From contig JAGWRL010000225.1 of NCBI GenBank assembly GCA_028876585.1, positions 1 to 9,091 of the forward strand: a stretch of DNA of 9,091 bases, given 5' to 3'. Position numbers and translations under genes: made by a program. Position 1 is the first letter of the stretch. Every line of letters starts with the position of its first letter. Positions 1 to 8,452 of the stretch are shown here, piece by piece. The notes beneath the pieces were generated by a model. That model worked only from the letters and a program-made list of their open reading frames with translations, was not told where the DNA came from and did no database searches. Source of the stretch: Pseudomonadota bacterium (lineage in GTDB: Bacteria > Pseudomonadota > Alphaproteobacteria > Rhizobiales > Beijerinckiaceae).

Positions 1-1471
<1,471 letters not shown>

Positions 1472-1483
1472 GTCCCCGCTCCC

Positions 1484-2521
1484 TCACGCCCGCCACAAGC
1501 CGCGCCGGCCAAACAGAGGCGCACGCGCCGCCGAGCGATGGCCGTCGAGGAAATATTCGCGCACGGTCTCCACCTTGTCGGTCGCGCCGAAGATCAGCGG
1601 CGTGCGCGCGTGCAGCCCGTTGACTTCGAGATCGAGGATGCGATTGACGCCGTCGATCGCCAGCCCGCCCGCCTGCTCGATCAGCAAGGCGACAGGATTG
1701 GCCTCGTAGAGCAGATGCAGCCGGCCGCGGCCGTAGCCGGGGCGCGCGTCGTCGGGATAGAGATAGACGCCGCCGCGCAGCAGCACGCGATAGACGTCGG
1801 CCGCCATCGAGGCGATCCAGCGCATGTTGAAATCGCGCGCGCGAGGTCCCTCCGACCCCATCAGGAGATCATCGACATAGGCTTTGACGGGCGCCGGCCA
1901 GTGCCGCATGTTCGACATGTTGATCGCGAATTCGTTGCGCCCGTCCGGGGCGCTGACGTGATGGTTGGTGATATAGAAACGCGAGGTCGTGGGATCGAGC
2001 GTCGCCACATGCGTTCCCGCGCCGGTGGTGAACACCAACGAAGTGTGCGGCCCGTACAGCACCAGCCCCGCCGCCTGCTGGGCGTGGCCGGGTTGCAGGA
2101 AATCGGCCTCGCTGACGGCGGCGGTCTCGGGCGGCGCGAGCACGCTGAAGATCGTGCCGAGGGTGATGTTGACGTCGATGTTGGAGGAGCCGTCGAGCGG
2201 GTCGATGGCGACGAGATAGGCGCCGTCCGCCCGCATCGGCGTGATCGCGTCGCGCTCCTCGGAGGCGAGCGCGCGCACGCTGCATTCGCGCAGGCCCTGC
2301 TCGAACGCGTGATCGGCGAACAGGTCGAGCGCCTTCTGCGTGTCGCCGTCGGAATTGACGCCGACCGAGGCGCCGAGCGGGCCGGCGATCGCGCCGCGCC
2401 GGATATGGGCGGCCACCGAGCGCGAGGTGTCGGCGAGGGCGGCGATGAGGTCGGCGAGCTTTTCCGGCGCCGTGGCGCGCAGAAAGGCCTGAAGTTCGAC
2501 ACCGAGCCCGGGCGTATCCAT
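1484..2521 (-). CDS. cbbF: Fructose-1,6-bisphosphatase, class I
   Basis: The enzyme hydrolyses fructose-1,6-bisphosphate to fructose-6-phosphate in the regenerative part of the Calvin cycle and in gluconeogenesis. The 345-residue protein carries the metal-binding signature DPLDGSSN at 107-114 and the upstream ASEE acidic motif at 86-89, both typical of class I enzymes. The start is ATG at 2521, with a strong GGAGGAGAG ribosome site on the minus strand (2526-2534). It is the first gene of the cbb run and is transcribed divergently from cbbR across a 91-bp gap. The C-terminal 20 or so residues are Arg-rich and look like a variable tail. The gene could equally be named fbp; position next to cbbP and cbbR favours cbbF. 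Confidence 0.96.
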   Translation of the reverse strand: MDTPGLGVELQAFLRATAPEKLADLIAALADTSRSVAAHIRRGAIAGPLGASVGVNSDGDTQKALDLFADHAFEQGLRECSVRALASEERDAITPMRADGAYLVAIDPLDGSSNIDVNITLGTIFSVLAPPETAAVSEADFLQPGHAQQAAGLVLYGPHTSLVFTTGAGTHVATLDPTTSRFYITNHHVSAPDGRNEFAINMSNMRHWPAPVKAYVDDLLMGSEGPRARDFNMRWIASMAADVYRVLLRGGVYLYPDDARPGYGRGRLHLLYEANPVALLIEQAGGLAIDGVNRILDLEVNGLHARTPLIFGATDKVETVREYFLDGHRSAARAPLFGRRGLWRA

Positions 2522-2567
2522 CGTTCTCTCCTCCGCAACTGGACGATAAGGACTTCCGCCAACAGGA

Positions 2568-2605
2568 AAACTGAATTAAATTTCAGTTTCATTAGATCGG
2601 ATTGA
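2568..2605. promoter_or_regulatory. Candidate CbbR operator between cbbF and cbbR
   Basis: An 8-bp perfect inverted repeat, AAACTGAA (2568-2575) and TTCAGTTT (2582-2589), sits in an AT-rich stretch of the divergent gap. It contains TGA-N8-TCA (2572-2585). A second TTA-N8-TGA (2592-2605) follows 20 bp further on, about two helical turns. Both fit the published CbbR half-site pattern TNA-N7/8-TNA, which carries little information on its own. The position is 51-64 bases upstream of the cbbF start for the first site, while the second lies just before the cbbR start. That arrangement suits a LysR-type regulator controlling both its own gene and the cbb operon. Confidence 0.55.
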
Positions 2606-2612
2606 ATGGACG

Positions 2613-3554
2613 ATGAAAAGCTCCGCCTTCGATCAGGCCCGCAGCCGGCAGATCAGCTTCGTCCAGTTGCAGACGCTGGTCGCCATCACCGAGGCCGGTT
2701 CGCTGGTCGGCGCCGCCGAGGCGCTCAACATGACGCCCGCCGCGCTGACGGCGCGGGTGAAGGGGCTCGAAGAGGCAATGGGCGTCGCCTTGTTCGCGCG
2801 CACGCCGAGCGGGCTGAAGCTCAACGCCGCCGGCGAGGTGGCGCTCGGCCATGTCGGCGCGATCGAGCGCGCCGTCGCCGACATGCTCGAAGCGATGGAG
2901 GATCTGCGCAGCGGGCGCGGCGGGCGGCTGGCCGTCGCGGTGGTCTCGACGGCCAAATATTTCGCGCCGCGGTTGATCGCCGCCTTCGTCGCCGACCACC
3001 CCAAGCTGGAACTGCGATTCCTGATCGGCAATCGCGACGAGACCATGGCGCTGTTGCGGGCGCAGGACGCCGACGTCGCGCTCGCCGGCCGGCCGCCCGC
3101 CGACATGGCGGTGGAGAAGGCGCTGATCGGGCCGCACCCTTATGTCATCATCGCGCCGCCGAGCCACCGGCTCGCCGGCCTTGCCGGCCTCAAGCGCGAG
3201 GCGCTGGCGGGCGAGGCGTTCCTGTTCCGCGAGGCGGGTTCGGGCACGCGTTCGCTGTTCGATTATTTCTTAGGCGACACCGCCGTGCGGCAGGCGCAGC
3301 CCGGCATCGAACTCGGCTCCAACGAAACGATCAAGCAGGCGGTGATGGCGGGGCTGGGCATTGCGCTGATTTCCGCCCACACCATCGCCGCCGAGATCGC
3401 CGACGGGCGGCTGGTCACGCTCGACGTCGAGGGGCTGCCGATCACGCGACAATGGTTCGTGCTGCACCGCGCCGACCGGCCGCTGTCGCCGGCCGCGCGC
3501 GCGTTTCAGGATTTCGCGCGCCGGCGCGGGAGCGAGTTTTTGCCGCGGCCGTGA
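2613..3554 (+). CDS. cbbR: LysR-type transcriptional regulator of the cbb operon
   Basis: This is a DNA-binding regulator that activates Calvin-cycle operons in response to metabolites such as RuBP or NADPH in studied relatives. The 313-residue protein has an N-terminal winged helix-turn-helix (about 16-75, with GAAEALNMTPAALTARVKGLE), a linker helix, and a LysR substrate-binding domain from about 104. Wording typical of CbbR includes STAKYFAPRLI (112-122), the PHPYVIIAPPSHRLA stretch (174-188) and GSNETIKQAVMAGLGIALI (235-253). The start is ATG at 2613; no strong ribosome site precedes it, but the helix-turn-helix spacing fits LysR proteins. Divergent placement from cbbF supports the assignment. 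Another LysR protein with a different target is possible but less likely. Confidence 0.93.
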   Translation: MKSSAFDQARSRQISFVQLQTLVAITEAGSLVGAAEALNMTPAALTARVKGLEEAMGVALFARTPSGLKLNAAGEVALGHVGAIERAVADMLEAMEDLRSGRGGRLAVAVVSTAKYFAPRLIAAFVADHPKLELRFLIGNRDETMALLRAQDADVALAGRPPADMAVEKALIGPHPYVIIAPPSHRLAGLAGLKREALAGEAFLFREAGSGTRSLFDYFLGDTAVRQAQPGIELGSNETIKQAVMAGLGIALISAHTIAAEIADGRLVTLDVEGLPITRQWFVLHRADRPLSPAARAFQDFARRRGSEFLPRP

Positions 3555-3561
3555 GGCGCGC

Positions 3562-3590
3562 TTGCAAATAGGTCAGTAATGCTGTCTTAT
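3562..3590 (+). promoter_or_regulatory. Possible sigma-70-like promoter for the aminotransferase gene
   Basis: TTGCAA (3562-3567) and TCTTAT (3585-3590) are separated by 17 bases and lie about 20 bases before the start at 3610. Each box matches four of six consensus positions. The 55-bp gap also allows read-through from cbbR, so this is only a candidate. Confidence 0.3.
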
Positions 3591-3609
3591 ATTGCCGAGG
3601 AGACCGCTC

Positions 3610-4791
3610 ATGACCCCGTTCGCCCGCCGCATGGACGGCATGAAAGCCTCCGAGATCCGCGAGCTGCTCAAACTGGTGGACCAGCCAGAGGTGATCTCGT
3701 TCGCCGGCGGCATTCCCGATCCCGTGCTGTTTCCGGCCGCCGCCGCCCGCGCCGCCTATGCCGCCGCCTTGCGCGATCCCGCGGCGGCGCTGCAATATGG
3801 CGTCAGCGAAGGCTACGCGCCGTTGCGGGAGTGGATCGCGGCTGGGATGCGGCGCGACGGCGTGCCGGCGAGCGCGGACAACATCCTCGTCACCGCCGGC
3901 TCGCAGCAGGGGCTCGATTTCCTCGGCAAGGCGCTGATCTCGCCCGGCGACACGATTCTATGCGAATATCCGACCTATCTCGGCGCGCTTCAGGCGTTTT
4001 CCGCCTATGAGCCGCGCTACGAAAGGCTGCGGCTCGACGGCGGCAACCAGACGCCGGCCGCCTATTCCAAGCGCGCCAAGAACAGCGGCGCGGTCAAGGC
4101 GCTCTATCTCGTGCCCGATTTCGCCAATCCCACCGGCCTCAGCCTCACGCCGGCCGAGCGCGCCGCCGCGCTCGATCTGGCGCGCGAACTCGACGCGCTC
4201 GTGATCGAGGACGCCGCCTATCGCGCCCTGCGCTTCGCGGGCGAGGCGCGCCTAAGCCTGCAAGCGCTCGACGTCGCCGCTGGCGGCGATCTCGAACGCT
4301 CGCGCGTGATTTATCTCGGCACGTTCTCGAAAACCGTCGCGCCGGGGATGCGCGTCGGCTGGGTCTGCGCGCCGCGCGCAGTGATCGCCAAGCTGACGCT
4401 GATCCATCAGGCGAGCGCGCTGCATGTGTCGTCGATCAACCAGATCGCCATGTTGGCGATCGTCGAGGCCGGCCTCGACCCGCTGATCGCGGCCGCCCGC
4501 GCGCATTACCGCGCCAAGCGCGACGCGCTGCTCGACGCGCTGGAGCGCCACGCCCCCGGCCTCGCCCGCACCGCGCCGCAGGGCGGGCTGTTCTCCTGGG
4601 TGACGCTGCCGCAGGGCGCCGACGCCGCCGCGCTGCTGCGACGCGCGCTGGCCGAGGTCAAGGTCGCCTTCGTGCCCGGCGCGGCGTTTCATCCCGACGG
4701 GAGCGGCGCCAACACGCTGCGGCTGTCCTATTCGCTGCCGACGAACGAGCGGATCGAGGAGGGAATCTGGCGGCTGGCCAAGCTGCTTTGA
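3610..4791 (+). CDS. PLP-dependent aminotransferase, 2-aminoadipate/LysN-like (fold type I, class I/II)
   Basis: This enzyme transfers amino groups between an amino acid and a 2-oxo acid using pyridoxal phosphate. Close relatives act on 2-aminoadipate, aromatic or branched-chain amino acids; the real substrate cannot be read here. The 393-residue protein shows FAGGIPDP (31-38), typical of this subgroup, the NPTG motif (173-176), the cofactor-contacting Asp and Tyr in DAAY (201-204), and the Schiff-base lysine Lys241 in GTFSKTVAPGMRVGW. The start is ATG at 3610, preceded by GAGGAG at 3597-3602; a TTG 18 bases upstream in frame is less likely. There is no fused GntR-type helix-turn-helix, so this is an enzyme and not a MocR regulator. 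It follows cbbR by 55 bp, but a metabolic link is not evident. Confidence 0.88.
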   Translation: MTPFARRMDGMKASEIRELLKLVDQPEVISFAGGIPDPVLFPAAAARAAYAAALRDPAAALQYGVSEGYAPLREWIAAGMRRDGVPASADNILVTAGSQQGLDFLGKALISPGDTILCEYPTYLGALQAFSAYEPRYERLRLDGGNQTPAAYSKRAKNSGAVKALYLVPDFANPTGLSLTPAERAAALDLARELDALVIEDAAYRALRFAGEARLSLQALDVAAGGDLERSRVIYLGTFSKTVAPGMRVGWVCAPRAVIAKLTLIHQASALHVSSINQIAMLAIVEAGLDPLIAAARAHYRAKRDALLDALERHAPGLARTAPQGGLFSWVTLPQGADAAALLRRALAEVKVAFVPGAAFHPDGSGANTLRLSYSLPTNERIEEGIWRLAKLL

Positions 4792-4793
4792 CC

Positions 4794-4816
4794 AGCGTTA
4801 TCGGCGTAAACGCTTT
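4794..4816 (+). terminator. Weak terminator-like hairpin after the aminotransferase gene
   Basis: AGCGTT (4794-4799) and AACGCT (4809-4814) form a 6-bp stem with a 9-base loop, two bases after the stop codon. It is followed only by a short TT, so it is a weak candidate at best. Confidence 0.25.
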
Positions 4817-4939
4817 GCATCGCGGTGAGTCGACTTGTCATGAATGGCCATGTAGAACCGCAATGACCGAGACATGCTCACTTATTTCCACCTAGAATGT
4901 AAGCCATTGCATGGCGTCGTAGGCAATAAGGAATTCACG

Positions 4940-5308
4940 ATGGCATCAATTCGAGTGACTCGCATTTTAAAATCAAAAGGTGTGCTGAGCGACACTGAAA
5001 TTGCGGCAATGACCGACACCGAAGGCTGGGCGTGGATTTATGCTCGCGCTACGCCAAAGCAGGAAAAATTACCTGCCATTTGCTTTACAGGATTTTCGGA
5101 TGATGAAAAAAATGAGCTAATACAAAGCGCGAAATTAGCCAACATGCGCGTTGTTACTCACGTTAGTTCAGTAGTTGCATTTCTTTGCTCAGGACCAAAC
5201 GCGGGACCAACAAAACTGAAATTAGCAAATGAATTCGACATACCAATCTTAACCCGAGATCAATTCTTAAATTTAGTTGAAACAGGCGAACTTCCGGCAG
5301 GCAATTGA
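4940..5308 (+). CDS. Small stand-alone BRCT-domain protein in a low-GC patch
   Basis: The 122-residue protein has a short N-terminal region (1-45) and a BRCT-like domain at about 46-117. The domain reads as strand (AICFTGF), helix (SDDEKNELIQSAKLANM), strand (RVVTHVSSVVAFLCSG), helix (TKLKLANEFD), then IPILTRDQFLNLVETG, the same order as the C-terminal BRCT of bacterial DNA ligase LigA. BRCT domains bind partner proteins or DNA ends in repair; no enzymatic domain is visible here. The start is ATG at 4940, with AAGGA at 4928-4932 and a 7-base spacer; an in-frame ATG at 4874 would add 22 residues but fits less well. GC by hand count is 152 of 360 bases (about 42%) over 4921-5280, far below its neighbours, and codons are AT-rich. 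This suggests recent acquisition. No integrase or repeat flanks it. Confidence 0.8.
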   Translation: MASIRVTRILKSKGVLSDTEIAAMTDTEGWAWIYARATPKQEKLPAICFTGFSDDEKNELIQSAKLANMRVVTHVSSVVAFLCSGPNAGPTKLKLANEFDIPILTRDQFLNLVETGELPAGN

Positions 5309-5374
5309 CTCGCAGGATTCCCCGAACTCCATGACTTCCTAGACTGTATTTCTAACCATCCGACTTCCGGTCCC

Positions 5375-6589
5375 TCAATGCGCCGACATGATGTGGTTGC
5401 GCAGCACAGGATAAATCTGCGCCTCCCATTTCTTGCCGTTGAACACGCCGTAATGGCCGACGCCGGCTTGCAGGTGGTGCGTCTTCATGTAGGGCCGCAG
5501 CCCCGCGCACAGGTCTTGCGCGGCGAGCGTCTGGCCGATCGAGCAGATGTCGTCCTTCTCGCCCTCGATAGTCAGCAGGAAGGTCTTGCGGATCGCGCGC
5601 GGGTCGATCTTCTGCCCCTCATAGGTCAGTTCGCCCTTGGCCAGCAGGTAGCGCTGGAACACCTGATCGACCGTCTCCAGATAAAATTCCGCCGTCATGT
5701 CCATGACCGCCAGATATTCGCGGTAGAATTGTTCGATGGCGTCGGCCTTGGCGGTCGCGCCTTCCGCGCGATAGCGCCAGTAATCGGCGAACGCGGCCTG
5801 ATGCCGCGCCGCGTTCATGCTCATGAAGGCGGAGAGCTGCACGAAACCGGGATAGACCTTGCGCCCGCCGCCGGCGAATTTGCGCGGCGCCGTGGAGATC
5901 AGATTGTCGCGGAACCACGACAGCGGCTTCTCGTTGGCGAGCTTGTTGACGCCATTGGGCGCGATCCGCGCATCGATCGGCCCGGCCATCAGCGTCAGGC
6001 TCGCCGGCTGCGTGTTGGCGCCCTCCATCGCCAGCACGGCGGTGGCCGCCAGCGCGCTGACGGTGGGCTGGCATACGGCGACCACATGGCATTCGTCGCC
6101 GATGAAGCGGATGAAATCGACGAGGTGGCGGGTATAGGCTTCCAGCCCGAAATCGCCGGCCGCGCGCGGCACGTCGCGCGGATTGAGCCAGTCGGTGAGA
6201 TAGACCTGATGATCGCGCAGCAACGTGCGCAAAGTGCCGCGCAAAAGCGTCGAGAAATGGCCCGACATCGGCGCGACCAGCAGGATGCGGGGATCGTTCT
6301 CGCCGCCCTCGCGCACGAAATGGGTGAGATGGCAGAACGGCGTCGCCGTCGCGACGCTGTGGCTCACCGCGCGCGGCTCGCCGCGCACCTCGACCGTATT
6401 GACGCCGAAATCGGGGCGCACATGGGTGAAGCCGAACAGCGCGAACGCCTCCCCTGCCGCCCCGCCCCAGGCCATCGGCACGTTGGGCAGCAAAGCGTTC
6501 CAGCCCGCCATCGCGCGGGCGGCGCCGGCGGCGAAGACGCGGAAAGGATCGAGCGCATCGAGCGCGAATTGATAAGTCTCATACACCAT
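5375..6589 (-). CDS. phaZ: Intracellular poly(3-hydroxybutyrate) depolymerase
   Basis: The enzyme breaks down PHB granules in the cytoplasm to release stored carbon. The 404-residue protein matches intracellular, Cys-type depolymerases of the Ralstonia PhaZ1 kind. The nucleophile is Cys173 in AVCQP. Asp346 or Asp347 lies in IEGEKDDICS, and His379 lies in AGVGHYGVFNG. These spacings are close to Cys183, Asp355 and His388 of the Ralstonia enzyme. PMSGHFSTLLRGT (108-120) is a likely oxyanion and substrate region. There is no signal peptide, consistent with an intracellular enzyme. I chose ATG at 6589 because AAGGGG precedes it by about 6 bases and the protein then begins at MVYETYQF as in relatives. 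An in-frame ATG at 6649 would add 20 low-complexity residues. It is divergent from the GST gene and convergent with the BRCT gene. Confidence 0.94.
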   Translation of the reverse strand: MVYETYQFALDALDPFRVFAAGAARAMAGWNALLPNVPMAWGGAAGEAFALFGFTHVRPDFGVNTVEVRGEPRAVSHSVATATPFCHLTHFVREGGENDPRILLVAPMSGHFSTLLRGTLRTLLRDHQVYLTDWLNPRDVPRAAGDFGLEAYTRHLVDFIRFIGDECHVVAVCQPTVSALAATAVLAMEGANTQPASLTLMAGPIDARIAPNGVNKLANEKPLSWFRDNLISTAPRKFAGGGRKVYPGFVQLSAFMSMNAARHQAAFADYWRYRAEGATAKADAIEQFYREYLAVMDMTAEFYLETVDQVFQRYLLAKGELTYEGQKIDPRAIRKTFLLTIEGEKDDICSIGQTLAAQDLCAGLRPYMKTHHLQAGVGHYGVFNGKKWEAQIYPVLRNHIMSAH

Positions 6590-6623
6590 CGCCGCCCCTT
6601 GTGGGAGGCTCGGGGCGTGGGCG

Positions 6624-6641
6624 GCGCCATTGGCATGGCGC
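6624..6641. promoter_or_regulatory. Inverted repeat in the phaZ-GST divergent gap
   Basis: GCGCCAT (6624-6630) and ATGGCGC (6635-6641) form a perfect 7-bp inverted repeat with a 4-base spacer, 35 bases upstream of the chosen phaZ start. It could be an operator for either divergent gene, or a chance event in GC-rich DNA. If phaZ started at 6649 it would be coding sequence. Confidence 0.3.
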
Positions 6642-6699
6642 TTGCTCATCCCCGGCGATCCCGCCGGTCGAATTTCTAAACTGCGAGCAGGAACGATCC

Positions 6700-7353
6700 A
6701 TGGCCGCCGCCACTCTGACCCTGAGTAGCAAGAACTATTCCTCTTGGTCGATGCGAGGTTGGTTAATGGCCAAGCTGGCAGGCATAGATTTCGAGGAAGT
6801 TATCGTTGCGCCCGACGACGCCGACGCGCGCGCCGAGATTCTGCTGCTTTCGCCCTCGATTCTGGTGCCCTGTCTTACATATGAGGGCGTGCGCGTCTGG
6901 GACACCCTCGCCATCGGCGAATTTCTGCACGAAATCGCGCCGCGCAAGCAGCTTCTGCCTAGGGATCGAGCGGCGCGCGCCCACGCCCGGGCGATCTGCG
7001 GCGAAATGCATTCCGGCTTCACGTCGATGCGGCAGGCGCTGCCGATGAACATCAAGGGCCATTTCCCCGGCTTCAAGGTCTGGTCGAAAGCGCAGGCCGA
7101 CATCGAGCGCGTCAAGACGATCTGGCGCGAATGTCTCGATTTGTATCAAGGCCCGTTCCTGTTCGGCAAGGTGACGCTCGCCGACGCGATGTACGCCCCC
7201 GTCGTCAGCCGCTTCCGCACCTATGACGTGCAGCTCGACGGCGCCTTGCGCGATTACGCAGAGCGCATCTGGGCGTTGCCCGAGGTCGCCCTGTGGCGCA
7301 ACGCGGCGCTAACCGAGAAAGAGGAAATCGAGGAGCTGGAGGTCGAGTTTTAA
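6700..7353 (+). CDS. Glutathione S-transferase family protein
   Basis: This is a cytosolic GST-fold protein of 217 residues that probably conjugates or transfers glutathione in detoxification or stress; the substrate is unknown. The N-terminal thioredoxin-like domain (about 4-82) includes SSKNYSSWSMRGWLMAKLAGI (9-29), whose Ser residues are candidates for the catalytic position, the cis-Pro loop VPCL (56-59), and VWDTLAIGEFL (67-77), where GST proteins usually hold the glutathione gamma-glutamyl group. The helical C-terminal domain carries TLADAMYAP (159-167), the usual N-capping box. The start is ATG at 6700 with AGGAA from 6689; an in-frame GTG upstream at 6601 would add 33 unlikely residues. 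The loop before the cis-Pro reads SPSILVP, lacking the Gly common in this family (SPSGKVP). It stands 62 bp before the next gene, on the same strand. Confidence 0.88.
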   Translation: MAAATLTLSSKNYSSWSMRGWLMAKLAGIDFEEVIVAPDDADARAEILLLSPSILVPCLTYEGVRVWDTLAIGEFLHEIAPRKQLLPRDRAARAHARAICGEMHSGFTSMRQALPMNIKGHFPGFKVWSKAQADIERVKTIWRECLDLYQGPFLFGKVTLADAMYAPVVSRFRTYDVQLDGALRDYAERIWALPEVALWRNAALTEKEEIEELEVEF

Positions 7354-7415
7354 CGCTGCGGCAAGCGGCCCGCGCGAGTTTGCGCGGTGGAGTGTTGCGT
7401 AGCGTGGAGCGTGTC

Positions 7416-8381
7416 ATGTCGATCTCGGCGCCGGCCCTGTGTCCGGATGCGGCGGAGCTGCGTCGTTCGATCTACGAAAAAGGCGCGGCGACGCGGACCA
7501 ATCTGGCGGCGCTGATGGCGCTGGGGCGCCAGTTCGGCGACGATCCCGCCTTCATCGCGCTGGTCGCCGACGTCGCCCGCGACGCGATGGCGCTCGACGT
7601 CGATCCGCGCGGCTATGTGTGCGAGGCGGACGCGGATTGGCTGATCGCGCGTCTCGGCGACGGCGGCGGGTTGACCTGTCGCGCCGAATTCGAGGCGCTG
7701 AAGGCGGTGATCGGCCATGCGGCGAGCGTGCCGCCGGCTTTGGTCGCCTTCGCGGTGCGCGAGGTCGAGCGGGCGATCCTGACCGGACGGCGCGGGCCGA
7801 TCGGCGGCGTCGAGCACGAGCCGGGCGTCGTCACGGCGCAGGACGTCGCGGCCTTGCGCATCTTCTGCTTCGCCCCGATCGCGGGCGCCGCCTGCCACGT
7901 CGATCGCGCGACGGCGGAGGCTTTGTTCGACATCGCCCACGCCACCGCGACCGGCGCCAACGATCCCGGCTTCGCCGATCTGTTCGCAAAGGCCGTCGGC
8001 AATTATCTGCTCGGCGCGGTGTTCGTCGAGGCGCCGTCGCGCAGCGAGGCGATCGAGATCGAGCGCGACATGGATCGGCGCCAGAGCTTTGGCGAGTTTC
8101 TCTCCGGCCTCGCCGGCGGCCTGCTGGCGGGCGACGCGGCGGACGGCCGCAAGTCGGTCGATCAGCTCGCCGAGGAGCGTTATCGCGAGGAGAACGACGC
8201 GGCGCAATCGCGGCTCGACGCGGCGGCGGGCGTCGACGCGGGCGAGGCGAAATGGATTCTCGCCCATCTCACGCGCGGCGGCGAATTGAGCGCGGCCGAG
8301 AAGCGCCTCATCGCCTTCCTGCGCGACGAATCGACCTCGACGCCGCCGGAAATCGCCGCCTTGTTCGATCGCGCCGCCTGA
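7416..8381 (+). CDS. Uncharacterised helical repeat protein
   Basis: I do not recognise a named function. The 321-residue protein appears to contain about four degenerate copies of a 45-60-residue helical unit, near residues 12-58, 71-122, 141-200 and 272-318. Each has a leading L/W-rich helix (ELRRSIY, DADWLIARL, DVAALRIFCF, EAKWILAHL), a Gly-containing turn, an acidic helix with Glu-x-x-x-Leu (AEFEALKAVI, ATAEALFDIA, AAEKRLIAFL), and then a segment with a Pro before another hydrophobic helix (for example NDPGFADLFAKAVGNYLL). The stretch 205-270 is charged and probably a linker. No signal peptide or membrane segment is visible. I recall similar wording in unannotated alphaproteobacterial proteins but cannot verify it. 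The start is ATG at 7416, with GGAG at 7406-7409 and a 6-base spacer. A longer reading from 7293 overlaps the GST gene and is rejected. Codon use matches the neighbours. Confidence 0.82.
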   Translation: MSISAPALCPDAAELRRSIYEKGAATRTNLAALMALGRQFGDDPAFIALVADVARDAMALDVDPRGYVCEADADWLIARLGDGGGLTCRAEFEALKAVIGHAASVPPALVAFAVREVERAILTGRRGPIGGVEHEPGVVTAQDVAALRIFCFAPIAGAACHVDRATAEALFDIAHATATGANDPGFADLFAKAVGNYLLGAVFVEAPSRSEAIEIERDMDRRQSFGEFLSGLAGGLLAGDAADGRKSVDQLAEERYREENDAAQSRLDAAAGVDAGEAKWILAHLTRGGELSAAEKRLIAFLRDESTSTPPEIAALFDRAA

Positions 8382-8409
8382 GCGGCAAGGCCGAAGCAAG
8401 CTGGCGCGG

Positions 8410-8425
8410 TTAAGGCTTTCCTAAC
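8410..8425 (+). promoter_or_regulatory. CtrA-like binding site upstream of the chemotaxis gene
   Basis: TTAA (8410-8413), seven bases, then CTAAC (8421-8425) matches the alphaproteobacterial CtrA consensus TTAA-N7-TTAAC with one mismatch. It lies about 28 bases before the presumed start of the chemotaxis receptor. CtrA commonly controls motility and chemotaxis genes in this class. The same bases can also fold as a short hairpin (GGTTAAGG with CCTAACC), so a structural role for the upstream gene's end is an alternative. Confidence 0.45.
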
Positions 8426-8452
8426 CCCTCGTCGCCGAGGAAAGGGAAGGTC

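Noticed and set aside
4874..4939. In-frame upstream extension of the BRCT gene
   Set aside because: No good ribosome site precedes ATG 4874, whereas AAGGA is well placed before ATG 4940.
5378..6679. Long plus-strand ORF of 433 codons
   Set aside because: It is fully antisense to phaZ, which has conserved catalytic motifs. The ORF product is a low-complexity His- and Arg-rich sequence.
7370..7387. Perfect 6-bp GC hairpin after the GST gene as a terminator
   Set aside because: There is no T-run after the stem, and such short GC stems are expected by chance here.
7350..8399. Minus-strand ORF of 349 codons opposite the repeat protein
   Set aside because: The plus-strand frame has a proper ribosome site, internal protein-level repeats and fitting codon use. 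The minus frame is Arg-rich with no recognisable pattern.
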